From contig NZ_FOVU01000001.1 in the NCBI RefSeq assembly GCF_900115265.1, positions 717,001 through 781,000 of the forward strand: DNA of 64,000 bases, in the 5' to 3' direction. Source of the stretch: Bradyrhizobium sp. Ghvi. Lineage in GTDB: Bacteria > Pseudomonadota > Alphaproteobacteria > Rhizobiales > Xanthobacteraceae. Below are positions 33,713 through 42,195 of the stretch, in pieces (position 1 is the stretch's first letter; each line of letters starts with the position of its first letter). The translations under genes were made by a program, and so were the position numbers. Below the pieces are notes generated by a model. It had not been told where the DNA came from, searched no databases, and worked only from the letters and a program-made list of their open reading frames with translations.

Positions 33713-34687
33713 ATGGACGACGCGACCGCCAGCAACGATATCCGCCTTCGCGAGGGCTCCTCGATCGCGCAGCGGCTGGTCGTGGCCGGCTCGGCGGCGG
33801 CCGTGGCGCTGTGCTTCACCCCGGGCCTGTTCACACACGATGTGCTCGAGATCATCATCGCGGTGATCGCGCTGCTGGCGGGCGCAGCGTTCGTCGGCGC
33901 GGTCATGCTGACGCCGGCAGTGGTGTGGATCATCACGCCGGAGCAGATCCTGATCGGACGGCAGCGTCCATTCGGGAAGCTGCAGGCCCGGGTCGTCGCA
34001 AAAGATGACATCAGGGGGCTTCGGGTTCCCGGCAGCAAGACCGCGAAAGCCCGCTTCCAGCTGGCTTTCACCCTGGCTTCGGGCGAACGCCTGATCTCCC
34101 CGCCGCTCGCCGACGTCACCCATGTCCATGAAACCGTGACACGGATCGCGGCGCAATTCGACGTCCCCGATGTCGAGGCGCCCATCAACCCGCTCGATGC
34201 CAGCAATCCCGAGATGCGGCTTGGCGATCCCGTCGAGCCGTTTTCCCGGAGAGACATTGGGATCGCGGCGCTGATCGTCGTCGCACTGAGTGTTGCACCT
34301 TATGCCTACAGGCTCTGGCGTGGTCTGCAGCCCCAATGGATCGACTATACGCTGCTGCCGCTGGGCGTGATCGCCGCGTTCGGCGTCTACCGATTTGCCA
34401 ATCTCCTCACCGGCGCTTTCTGGATTGTCCGCGAGGGCGATATCCGCATCGAACGCCTCTGGGGCAATGGCCAGCCGCGCACCGACCAGATCGAAGGGCG
34501 CGACGTCAAAGCGGTCACGGTCGAGCGCCGCGGCCGGTCGGAGGACGAGCATTGCATCGTCGTGATCCGGCTGCGCTCGGGGCGACGGTTTCGCAGCCCC
34601 CGGATCGGCTCGCGCGTTGAGGCCCGCGCCGTGGGCGCCGAAATCGTCCGGCGGCTCGGGATCGGGGCGGAGGCGAATCAGATCTGA
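33713..34687 (+). CDS. Membrane protein with duplicated two-helix plus PH-like module, function unknown
   Basis: About 324 residues from the ATG at 33713; the frame is open a little further upstream to a TTG at 33650. Two similar units are visible. The first has a helix pair around AVALCFTPGLFTHDVLE and AVMLTPAVVWII followed by a beta-rich part (IGRQRPFGKL to VTRIAAQF). The second has a helix pair around IGIAALIVVALSVAPYAY and LPLGVIAAFGVYRF followed by IRIERLWGNG to VRRLGIG. The beta parts resemble bacterial PH-like domains. It follows the CcdA-thioredoxin pair. I do not recognise a function. Confidence 0.65.
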   Translation: MDDATASNDIRLREGSSIAQRLVVAGSAAAVALCFTPGLFTHDVLEIIIAVIALLAGAAFVGAVMLTPAVVWIITPEQILIGRQRPFGKLQARVVAKDDIRGLRVPGSKTAKARFQLAFTLASGERLISPPLADVTHVHETVTRIAAQFDVPDVEAPINPLDASNPEMRLGDPVEPFSRRDIGIAALIVVALSVAPYAYRLWRGLQPQWIDYTLLPLGVIAAFGVYRFANLLTGAFWIVREGDIRIERLWGNGQPRTDQIEGRDVKAVTVERRGRSEDEHCIVVIRLRSGRRFRSPRIGSRVEARAVGAEIVRRLGIGAEANQI

Positions 34688-35034
34688 GGCGCCCTGTCGC
34701 CGCTGGCTCGCTCTGCGCCTCTCCCGCTTGCTTGCGGGAGAGGTCGACACGCGAAGCGTGGCGGGTGAGGGTTCTTTCCTATGGGGAGTATCCCAATGAG
34801 GAGACACCCTCTCCCCAAGCCTCCCCCGTAAGCTGGGGAGGGAGCGCACCGCCTGCCCGGCAGGTACCCACTGCTTTTCGCGCCATCCCTCGTTCATGGC
34901 ATTGCGCGGGCTCGTCAAAAAACCAAAGCATTCTCGTGAGATACAAAACAGGCACGCCTTGAACTTGCCACGAAGCTGCCCCTGAGTTCAGATGGTTCGG
35001 AATGATTTGCGCTTGGCAGCGGGGAGAGCTTGAA
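34688..35034. other. Intergenic region: CTCTCCC repeat and L,D-transpeptidase promoter
   Basis: The left half is the dispersed repeat at 34718-34845. The right half (34880-35020) is less GC-rich, includes CTCGTCAAAAAACC near 34910, and should hold the promoter of the next gene. No open frame is supported. Confidence 0.5.
34718..34845. repeat. Dispersed palindromic repeat, CTCTCCC family, copy 3
   Basis: It runs from CTCTCCCGCTTGCTTGCGGG to CCTCCCCCGTAAGCTGGGGA with GGCGGGTGAGGG inside, nearly the same layout as the copy at 23841-23980. Confidence 0.8.
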
Positions 35035-35628
35035 ATGACCGACGTTCGTCGCCTGACCGGGGCGCTTGTGGCTGCGATCGGCCTGATCTTGTCCTCAGCC
35101 CAAGCCTTCGCCCAGCAGCCCGATCGCGGCGACGAGCCCGGCCTGATCGCCGACGACAGCTATCAGCTCGATCCGGAATGGCAGAAGCAGGTCGTGTACT
35201 ACCGCACGACCGAAGCGCCCGGCACGATCATCATCTCGACATCAGAGCGTCACCTCTATCTGGTCCAGCCCGGCGGGCGCGCGATCCGCTACGGGATCGG
35301 CGTCGGTCGCGACGGCTTCCAGTGGCAGGGGCTGGTGCAGATCACCAACAAGAAGGAGTGGCCGGACTGGACGCCGCCGCCGGAGATGATCCAGCGCCAG
35401 CCTTATCTGCCGCGCTTCATGGCCGGCGGTCCCGGCAATCCGCTCGGCGCGCGCGCCATGTATCTGGGCACGACGGTCTACCGCATCCACGGCACCAATC
35501 GTCCTGACACGATCGGCACCAAGGTGTCCTCAGGCTGCTTCCGTCTGGTCAATAACGACGTCGCCGATCTCTATGATCGCGTGCCCGTTGGGACCAAGGT
35601 GGTTATCCGGCAGAAGCCCGAACTCTAA
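35035..35628 (+). CDS. L,D-transpeptidase (YkuD family)
   Basis: A 197-residue secreted protein with a signal peptide ending near SAQAFA. The YkuD catalytic region reads YRIHGTN with His152, followed by SSGCFRLVNNDV with nucleophile Cys168 and Arg170. Such enzymes make 3-3 cross-links in peptidoglycan or tether outer-membrane proteins to it; Bradyrhizobium encodes many. I start it at the ATG at 35035, preceded by GGGGAGAG; an ATG 33 bases upstream lacks a ribosome site. Confidence 0.92.
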   Translation: MTDVRRLTGALVAAIGLILSSAQAFAQQPDRGDEPGLIADDSYQLDPEWQKQVVYYRTTEAPGTIIISTSERHLYLVQPGGRAIRYGIGVGRDGFQWQGLVQITNKKEWPDWTPPPEMIQRQPYLPRFMAGGPGNPLGARAMYLGTTVYRIHGTNRPDTIGTKVSSGCFRLVNNDVADLYDRVPVGTKVVIRQKPEL

Positions 35629-35638
35629 ACTTCCTTGG

Positions 35639-35660
35639 GCACGATCTCTCCGGATCGTGC
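35639..35660 (+). terminator. Hairpin after the L,D-transpeptidase gene
   Basis: GCACGATC, six bases, GATCGTGC, followed by TTCCC. It may end the transpeptidase message before the next gene. Confidence 0.5.
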
Positions 35661-35708
35661 TTCCCGCCCCTTCCAGAATTTCTTTTCCCGATTTTTCGAG
35701 AGAGCAAC

Positions 35709-36749
35709 ATGATGCGCACATTTCGAGGCGGCCTGCTGATCGGGCTCGCAGTCGCCGTGCTGGTCGGCGCCTTGGCCATCACCTATGAGTTCTACGACAC
35801 CCGCACCTTGAAGCGCACCGTGCGTCGCGGCGAAGTGCTGTGTGGCGTCAACAAGGGCCTGCCCGGCTTCTCGATTCCCGACGACAAGGGCAACTGGACC
35901 GGCTTCGACGTCGATTTCTGCCGCGCGGTGGCGTCGGCGATCTTCGACGATCCGAGCAAGGCCAAGTTCGTGCCGCTCGACGCCAGCGAGCGCTTCAAGG
36001 AATTGCAGAGCCGCAAGGTCGACATCCTCTCGCGCAACTCGACCTGGAGCATGTCGCGTGAGCTCGACTACGATCTCTACTTCCCTGCCGTCGCCTATTA
36101 CGACGGCGAAGGCTTCATGGTTCCGCGGTCGCGCAACAAGGAGACCTCGCTCGATCTCGCCGACAGCAAGGTCTGCGTGCAGGCAGGCACCACCACGCAG
36201 CTCAATCTTGCCGACTACTTCAAAGCCAACAACATGAAGTATGAGCTGGTGAAGTTCGACAAGCTCGAAGACGTGGTGAAGGCCTACGACACCGGCAAGT
36301 GCGACACGCTCACCGCCGACGTCTCGCAGCTTTATGCGCTGCGGCTGAACCTGTCCAAGCCCGGCGACCACATGATCCTGCCCGACATGATCTCCAAGGA
36401 GCCGCTGGCGCCCGTCGTCCGCCAACGCGACGACGACTGGATGATGATCGTGAAGTGGACGCTCTACGCGATGATCAATGCGGAAGAGTTAGGCGTCAGC
36501 TCGCAGAATATCGACGAAGCCCTGAAATCGAAGAAGCCCGAGGTGATGCGGCTGGTCGGCACCGAGGGCAATTACGGCGAGCAGCTCGGCCTCACCAAGG
36601 ACTGGGCCGTGCGCATCATCCGCCACGTCGGCAATTACGGCGAGATGTACGAGCGCAATATCGGCGAGAAGTCGCAGCTGAAGATCCCGCGCGGCATGAA
36701 CCAGCTTTGGAACGCGGGCGGCGTGCAATATGCACCGCCGATGCGGTGA
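35709..36749 (+). CDS. General L-amino acid-binding protein (AapJ/BztA-like), orphan
   Basis: A 346-residue family 3 binding protein. The N-terminal RGGLLIGLAVAVLVGALAI is a signal or anchor segment. The mature part has the AapJ/BztA pattern: GVNKGLPGFSIPDDKGNW, GFDVDFCRAVASAIF, NSTWSMSRE and NYGEMYERNIG. AapJ delivers amino acids to AapQMP. No such genes follow, so it is an orphan here or works with permeases elsewhere. Confidence 0.9.
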   Translation: MMRTFRGGLLIGLAVAVLVGALAITYEFYDTRTLKRTVRRGEVLCGVNKGLPGFSIPDDKGNWTGFDVDFCRAVASAIFDDPSKAKFVPLDASERFKELQSRKVDILSRNSTWSMSRELDYDLYFPAVAYYDGEGFMVPRSRNKETSLDLADSKVCVQAGTTTQLNLADYFKANNMKYELVKFDKLEDVVKAYDTGKCDTLTADVSQLYALRLNLSKPGDHMILPDMISKEPLAPVVRQRDDDWMMIVKWTLYAMINAEELGVSSQNIDEALKSKKPEVMRLVGTEGNYGEQLGLTKDWAVRIIRHVGNYGEMYERNIGEKSQLKIPRGMNQLWNAGGVQYAPPMR

Positions 36750-36768
36750 GCGGGCGCGACGAGACCTC

Positions 36769-36908
36769 GTAGGGTGGGTTAGCCAAGCAACTGCGCGAAG
36801 CGCGATTGCTTGGCGTAACCCACCATCCTTCCGCGTTCGCCGAACAAAGTTGGTGGGTTACGCCCTGCAAATGCGCTTCGCGCTTCTGCACCGCTAACCC
36901 ACCCTACA
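36769..36908. repeat. Dispersed repeat, GTAGGGTGGGTTAGC family, copy 1
   Basis: GTAGGGTGGGTTAGCC at the left and GCTAACCCACCCTAC at the right, with internal CCACC/GGTGG and GCGAAGCGC stems. A shorter copy lies at 40679-40769. This well-formed long hairpin lies between convergent genes. Confidence 0.85.
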
Positions 36909-36916
36909 ACAGCGGA

Positions 36917-38056
36917 TCAATACCCCCGCGCCCGTGCCAGCTGCTCGGTGTGGTAATTGGCATCGCCGAACAGCTCCTCGCACACACGCGCGCGCTTCAT
37001 GAAGAAGCCGATGTCGAACTGGTCGGTCATGCCCATGCCGCCGTGCATCTGCACGCCTTCCTGAACCGCGCGCGTGGCGGTGGTGCCGGCGCGGGCCTTG
37101 GCGACAGCGACGGCTGAGGCGGCCTTGGCGACATCGGCGTCCAGCGCCTGCAGCGCCTTGATGGTGGCGGCGCGGGTGATCTCGATGTCGACATAGAGTT
37201 CGGCGGCGCGGTGCTGCAGCGCCTGGAATTCGCCGATCAGCTTGCCGAACTGCTTTCGGCTCTTGAGATACTCGACGGTGCGATTGAAGACCTCGTCGCT
37301 GAGGCCCACCATCTCGGCGGCGACCGCGCCGCGGCCGATGTCGAGCACACCGTCGAGCAGGTGAGCTGCCTGATCGACTTCGCCAAGCACGCTGTCGGCG
37401 GTGACCTCGACATTGGCCAGCTCGATCCGCGCCGCATTGTGCGCATCGACCATGATGGTGCGCTCGATCGAAACGCCCTTGGCCGCAGGGTTCACCAGAA
37501 ACATGGTCAGGCCATCACGCTCCCCGGCCGAACCGGCGGTTCGCGCGGCAACGATGAGGAGGTCGGCGACGTGACCATCGACAACCAGCGCCTTGGCGCC
37601 CGAGAGCCTGAAGCCGTTGCCGGCGCGCACGGCCTGCAGGTTGGTCTGGAGCGGGCGATGCTTGGCGCCTTCGTCGATCGCAAGCGTGGCCAGCAGCGAG
37701 CCGCTCGCAATCTTCGGCAGATATTCCGACTTCTGCGCGGCATTGCCGCCGCCATTGAGGGCAGAGGCCGCGACCACTGACGTGGCGAGGAAGGGCGACG
37801 GCATCAAGGTACGGCCAATCTCCTCCATCACGACACCGGCTTCCATGAAGCCGAGGCCAGAGCCGCCGAACTCCTCCGGCACCAGAAGGCCGGCAAAGCC
37901 CATCTCGGCGAAGGAATGCCACAGCTCCTTGGAGAAGCCGGTGGGATCCTTGCTGTCGCGCAAGTGACGCAGATGCGACACCGGCGCCTTGTCGCTGATC
38001 AGCCCACGCGCTGAGTCGCGGAGCATCGATTGTTCTTCGGTGAGGACGAGGGCCAT
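36917..38056 (-). CDS. Acyl-CoA dehydrogenase, subunit without the usual catalytic Glu
   Basis: A 379-residue flavoprotein of the acyl-CoA dehydrogenase family. LVPEEFGGSGLGFMEAG and the C-terminal MHGGMGMTDQFDIGFFMKRA mark the FAD and substrate domains. I do not see a clear catalytic glutamate at the usual C-terminal sites. It is paired with a second family member 149 bases upstream. Heterotetrameric enzymes of this family, known from steroid side-chain breakdown, use one active and one structural subunit, which would fit. Physiological substrate is unknown. Confidence 0.88.
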   Translation of the reverse strand: MALVLTEEQSMLRDSARGLISDKAPVSHLRHLRDSKDPTGFSKELWHSFAEMGFAGLLVPEEFGGSGLGFMEAGVVMEEIGRTLMPSPFLATSVVAASALNGGGNAAQKSEYLPKIASGSLLATLAIDEGAKHRPLQTNLQAVRAGNGFRLSGAKALVVDGHVADLLIVAARTAGSAGERDGLTMFLVNPAAKGVSIERTIMVDAHNAARIELANVEVTADSVLGEVDQAAHLLDGVLDIGRGAVAAEMVGLSDEVFNRTVEYLKSRKQFGKLIGEFQALQHRAAELYVDIEITRAATIKALQALDADVAKAASAVAVAKARAGTTATRAVQEGVQMHGGMGMTDQFDIGFFMKRARVCEELFGDANYHTEQLARARGY

Positions 38057-38091
38057 GTGCGTGTTTTCCGATTCGAAAATCTATTTGTCGT

Positions 38092-38198
38092 CGTCATTCC
38101 GGGATGGCCCGCAGGGCCAGGCCCGGATTCCATTTCGCCGCCGAGAATGCCGCCTGATGGATTCCGGGCTCGCGACTTCGTCGCGCCCCGGAATGACA
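38092..38198. repeat. Dispersed repeat, CATTCCGGGGCG family, copy 2
   Basis: GTCATTCCGGGATGGCC at one end and GCGCCCCGGAATGACA at the other, with GGATTCCGGGCTCGCG between. It separates the two acyl-CoA dehydrogenase genes of one apparent operon. Confidence 0.8.
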
Positions 38199-38205
38199 AA
38201 AAGCC

Positions 38206-39405
38206 TCAAGCGCCCGGCAGATCCAGGATGCGCTTGGCGACGATGCCGAGCATGACCTCGGACGTGCCGCCCTCGATCGAGTTCGCCTTGGTGCGCAGCC
38301 AGGCGCGCGGGCGAGCGCCCTGCCTGGAGCGTTCGCTTTCCCATTCCAGCGCATCGACGCCGCCGGCCGACATCAGGATCTCGTAGCGGCGCTTGTTGAG
38401 CTCGGTGCCGTAATATTTCATCGCCGACGAGAACGCCGGATGCGCCTGCCCCGCTTTGGCGAGATCGACCGCGCGCTCGGCGCAGGCGGCGAGTGCCGCT
38501 TCATCGACGTCGAAGGTCGCGATCCGGCCACGCAGCATCGAATCATCAAGCTTGCCTTGCGCATCCGTGCCGACGGAATCGGCCGCGATCTGGCCGAGCG
38601 GACGACCGACGCCGCGCTCGCCCATGCCCGAGATCATCGCGCGCTCGTGCTGGAGCAGATATTTGGCGACATCCCAGCCGCGATTGATGGTGCCGACCAC
38701 ATGCGATTTCGGCACGCGGACGCCGTCGAAGAAGGTCTCGCAGAACGGCGAATAGCCGGAGATCAGCAGGATCGGCTTGGTAGTGACGCCCTTCGAGGTC
38801 ATGTCGAAGAGGATGAAGCTGATGCCGTCGTGCTTCTTGGCCGTGGGATCGGTGCGGACGAGGCAGAAGATCCAGTCGGCGTAGTTGGCGTAGGAGGTCC
38901 AGATCTTCGATCCCGTGATGACGAAGTCGTCGCCGTCGCTCTCGGCACGGGTCTGCAGCGAAGCGAGGTCGGAGCCGGCGTTCGGCTCGGAATAGCCCTG
39001 GCACCAGCGGATTTCGCCGGCGGCAATCTTCGGCAGATGTTCCTTCTTCTGTGCCTCATTGCCGTATTTCAGCAATGCCGGCCCGAGCATCCAGATGCCG
39101 AAGCTCGACAGCGGCGGCCGCGCGCCCATCTTCGCCATTTCACTGCGCAGCACCTTGTGTTCGGCGGCGTTGAGGCCGCCGCCGCCATACTCCTTCGGCC
39201 AATCCGGCACGGTCCACCCCTTGTCGCGCATGCGCTCGAACCAGATGCGCTGCGGCTCGGAGGAGAATTTGGCGTTGCGACCGCCCCAGAACACGTCGGC
39301 ATCCGAGGTCGCGGGCTTGCGCATCTCCGGCGGGCAGTTGGCTTCGAGCCAGGCGCGTGTCTCGTTGCGGAATTGTTCGAGATCGGCGGATTCAGTTTCA
39401 CTCAT
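38206..39405 (-). CDS. Acyl-CoA dehydrogenase
   Basis: A 399-residue acyl-CoA dehydrogenase. Landmarks: YGGGGLNAAEHKVL near the N-terminus, CQGYSEPNAGSDLASLQT with the FAD-contacting loop, SKIWTSYANYADWIFCLVRT, and IEGGTSEVMLGIVAKRILDLP at the C-terminus. I start at the ATG at 39405; an ATG five codons upstream is in frame. It precedes the other dehydrogenase gene and probably forms a complex with its product. Confidence 0.9.
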   Translation of the reverse strand: MSETESADLEQFRNETRAWLEANCPPEMRKPATSDADVFWGGRNAKFSSEPQRIWFERMRDKGWTVPDWPKEYGGGGLNAAEHKVLRSEMAKMGARPPLSSFGIWMLGPALLKYGNEAQKKEHLPKIAAGEIRWCQGYSEPNAGSDLASLQTRAESDGDDFVITGSKIWTSYANYADWIFCLVRTDPTAKKHDGISFILFDMTSKGVTTKPILLISGYSPFCETFFDGVRVPKSHVVGTINRGWDVAKYLLQHERAMISGMGERGVGRPLGQIAADSVGTDAQGKLDDSMLRGRIATFDVDEAALAACAERAVDLAKAGQAHPAFSSAMKYYGTELNKRRYEILMSAGGVDALEWESERSRQGARPRAWLRTKANSIEGGTSEVMLGIVAKRILDLPGA

Positions 39406-39542
39406 GGTCGTTTCCATCAATCATCACAGACTTGTTTGGGCGAGACTCTGGGCCATCGTCCCGTGGAATTCAACCACTTCCGCGGCCACGTTCGGCTATA
39501 GTTGCCGGCACAACGGCGCTTGAAAACAAAGAGGAAACGACA

Positions 39543-40088
39543 ATGCGGCTGAAACTTCTTTCGCCTGGCGAAATGAACGAGAGCCAGCGGCAGACCTATG
39601 ACGAGTCGATTGCCGGCAAGCGCGGCAAACCGCCGGCGCCGATGATGGCCTGGCTCAACAGCCCCGACATGGCCCGTCACGCCACGCGGCTCGGCGAAGT
39701 GCTGCGCTACGACACGATTTTCCCGGCAAAGCTCTCGGAGATCGCGATCCTGGTGACGGCGCGGCACTGGACCGCGCATTATGAATGGTATGCGCATAAA
39801 CGGCTCGCGCTCGCCGGCGGCATGGACCCCGAAATCATCGACGCGATCCGGGATCGCCGGACGCCGGCGTTCGACGATCCCAAGGGAAAGATGATCTACG
39901 ACCTCGCGAAGTCGCTGCATGAGGGCCATGGCGTCGAGAAGGGGCTCTACGACGAGGCGGTGAAGCTGCTCAGCGAGCGCGGCGTGGTCGAGGTGATTGG
40001 ACTGTGCGGCTATTACACCATGGTCTCGATGACGCTGAACACGTTCGAATTCGAGCTGCCGGAGGGCGAGGTGCCGGAGCTGTCATAG
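39543..40088 (+). CDS. Carboxymuconolactone decarboxylase-family protein
   Basis: A 181-residue AhpD/CMD-fold protein, all helical, with SEIAILVTARHWTAHYEWYAHKRLA as the core. The CxxC pair of AhpD-type peroxidase reductases is absent, so a disulfide-reducing role is unlikely. Similar stand-alone proteins are frequent next to acyl-CoA dehydrogenases and are of unknown reaction. The start ATG follows GAGGAAACGACA. It is divergent from the dehydrogenase operon and precedes a VOC gene. Confidence 0.87.
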   Translation: MRLKLLSPGEMNESQRQTYDESIAGKRGKPPAPMMAWLNSPDMARHATRLGEVLRYDTIFPAKLSEIAILVTARHWTAHYEWYAHKRLALAGGMDPEIIDAIRDRRTPAFDDPKGKMIYDLAKSLHEGHGVEKGLYDEAVKLLSERGVVEVIGLCGYYTMVSMTLNTFEFELPEGEVPELS

Positions 40089-40179
40089 TTTCGTATCCGG
40101 AAACGATGGGTTTCGGGATGAGCCGGTGGCAGCATCCCGAAGCGCGCCTTATGTGGGAGTTGATCAACGGAGCCACACC

Positions 40180-40674
40180 ATGTCGCAAGCCCCCGCTATC
40201 GCCGCCGGCACCCGGATCGGCCACGTCCATCTCAAGGTCGCCGACCTCGACCGCGCGCTCGGCTTTTACTGCGGGGTGCTTGGCTTCGAGCTGATGCAGC
40301 GGATGGGCTCGGGCGCGGCCTTTATCTCGGCCGGCGGCTATCATCACCACATCGGCCTCAACACCTGGGAGAGCAAGGGCGGCTCACCGCCTCCGCCGGG
40401 CACCACCGGCCTGTTCCACACTGCGATCCTCTATCCGACGCGGCCAGCGCTGGCAGATGCGCTGCATCGGGTGCTCTCGGCCGGCATCATGCTGGATGGC
40501 GCCAGCGACCACGGCGTGTCGGAGGCCCTTTACTTGCGCGATCCAGACGAGAACGGCGTGGAGCTGTATTGGGACAAGCCGCGGGAGCAATGGCCGTTCG
40601 GGCCGGACGGCAAGCTGGCGATGTTCACCAAACGGCTGGATGTGGAGGACCTCTTGAGGCAACGCGAAGCGTGA
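40180..40674 (+). CDS. Glyoxalase/extradiol dioxygenase-fold (VOC) protein
   Basis: A 164-residue single VOC protein resembling the N-terminal half of B. subtilis CatE-like enzymes. HVHLKVADLDRALGFYCGVLGFEL gives the first module with a metal-ligand His, GGYHHHIGLNTW gives the central His cluster, and LRDPDENGVELYWD gives the Glu ligand. A metal-dependent lyase, isomerase or dioxygenase is likely. The start ATG at 40180 lies 91 bases after the CMD gene, so the two may be co-transcribed. Confidence 0.87.
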   Translation: MSQAPAIAAGTRIGHVHLKVADLDRALGFYCGVLGFELMQRMGSGAAFISAGGYHHHIGLNTWESKGGSPPPPGTTGLFHTAILYPTRPALADALHRVLSAGIMLDGASDHGVSEALYLRDPDENGVELYWDKPREQWPFGPDGKLAMFTKRLDVEDLLRQREA

Positions 40675-40678
40675 TCTT

Positions 40679-40769
40679 GTGGGGTGGGTCAGGCGAGGCC
40701 GTAACCCACCACTGTTGATTGCCAAAGAAACAGAACAGGTGGATTACGCCTTCGGCTAATCCACCCTAC
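40679..40769. repeat. Dispersed repeat, GTAGGGTGGGTTAGC family, copy 2 (shorter)
   Basis: GTGGGGTGGGTCAGGCG and its inverted partner GGCTAATCCACCCTACG flank a TAACCCACC/GGTGGATTA pair. The stop codon of the following MFS gene lies inside the right end. Confidence 0.75.
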
Positions 40770-42004
40770 GAGACCTTCGTTTTTGGCTTGCCCCGTATCA
40801 TGATTAGCGCGGCGGCCGTCAGCTCCAGCGCGATGCAGAGATAGAACGGCAGCGAATAGCCGCCGGACCAATCGCGCAAGAAGCCGACGACGCCGGGGCC
40901 GAACGCGTAGGTGACCTGGTTGATCGCGGTGTTCAGGCTGATCAGCACGCCGAACGAGGCCGAATCGAATTCCTGCTGCACGATCAGCGACGGCAGAGTG
41001 ATGAGATTGCCGACAGAGAAGCCGAACACCGCGCAGGCGGCGATCAGCACGTAGTCATTGTGCAGGTTGATCACGACGCACAATGCGGCCGCCTGGCTGA
41101 GGAACGACAGCGCGGACGCAAGGCGCTGGTCGAGACGATCGATCACAATCGAGAACAGCACGCGGCCGACCACTGCCATCGCGGTGAGCACCGCGACCGC
41201 CGCGGCGGCACGCTCGCGTCCGATCACGGGATCGAGGAACGAGATCAGGTGCACGATGAAGCCGACTTGCGCGAACAGCACCAGCGCGAACGCGATCGTC
41301 ACGGTGAGGAAGCCGACGTCGCGAAGCGCATGCTTGCGAATCTCCGTCGAGGATTGCGGCTTTGTTTTCGCGGCTCCACGCCAACCATGAAGATCGGGCG
41401 GCCGGCCGACGACGAGCAGGATCACCGGCACGAGCAGCACCAGCATGGCGCCGGCGGCGGCGTACATCGCGTTGGCAAAACCGATATGGCCAATCAGGCT
41501 CACGAGCAGCGGCACGCCGACGATGCCGCCGAAGCTGGCCCCGTTCAGCGCCAGGCTGATCGCCATGCCGCGCTTGTGGTCGAACCAGAGACTGATGGTG
41601 TTGGTGATCATGGCCAGGCTGGTGCCGGCCCAGCCGAAGGCGAGCACGGCATCGGCGAGATAAAGCTGCCACGGCTCGCGCACCGCGCCGATCGCAACGC
41701 TCGCTGCCGCCATCGCCAGCGTGCCGGCGATGAGGCCGAGGCGCGCGCCGTACTTTTGGACGGCCTCACCGACGAACACGACGAGCAGTGCGCCGAACAG
41801 GTAGAAGAACGTCGTCCCTGCGGAGATCAGCGAGGCCGACCAGCCATGCGCACGCTGGAGCTCGGCGACATAGACGCTCTGGCCGTAGAAGCCGAGGCCC
41901 CAGCCGAAAGTCGCGAGCAGGAAGCAGACCGCGACGATGCGCCAGCCTTGATAGCGGAGGGAGGTTTCGTCCGGTGGCGTGGTGGTGCGGGGATTGTCGA
42001 GCAT
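40766..42004 (-). CDS. MFS transporter
   Basis: A 412-residue major facilitator protein with about 12 hydrophobic segments in two groups of six, beginning GWRIVAVCFLLATFGWGLGFYG. The A-type loop between helices 2 and 3 reads FVGEAVQKYGARLGLIAG. It resembles the monocarboxylate/oxalate-formate antiporter branch. I start at the ATG at 42004; the frame extends 25 codons further without a ribosome site. Substrate unknown. Confidence 0.85.
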   Translation of the reverse strand: MLDNPRTTTPPDETSLRYQGWRIVAVCFLLATFGWGLGFYGQSVYVAELQRAHGWSASLISAGTTFFYLFGALLVVFVGEAVQKYGARLGLIAGTLAMAAASVAIGAVREPWQLYLADAVLAFGWAGTSLAMITNTISLWFDHKRGMAISLALNGASFGGIVGVPLLVSLIGHIGFANAMYAAAGAMLVLLVPVILLVVGRPPDLHGWRGAAKTKPQSSTEIRKHALRDVGFLTVTIAFALVLFAQVGFIVHLISFLDPVIGRERAAAAVAVLTAMAVVGRVLFSIVIDRLDQRLASALSFLSQAAALCVVINLHNDYVLIAACAVFGFSVGNLITLPSLIVQQEFDSASFGVLISLNTAINQVTYAFGPGVVGFLRDWSGGYSLPFYLCIALELTAAALIMIRGKPKTKVS

Positions 42005-42195
42005 TTGCGCTTGTCCTCTGTTTCCCCCGCGAGCGCTCAGCTTCACGCTCGTCTCATCATGACGAGCATCATGTAACAATCGACCTGCCGAAAATCACTT
42101 CGAGCTGGATCGAACTATCGACGCTGCTGACATCCTCCCGCCATTTATGCGCATGATCTTTCGGAAAACCGCTGCACACTTTTCCGGATCATGCG

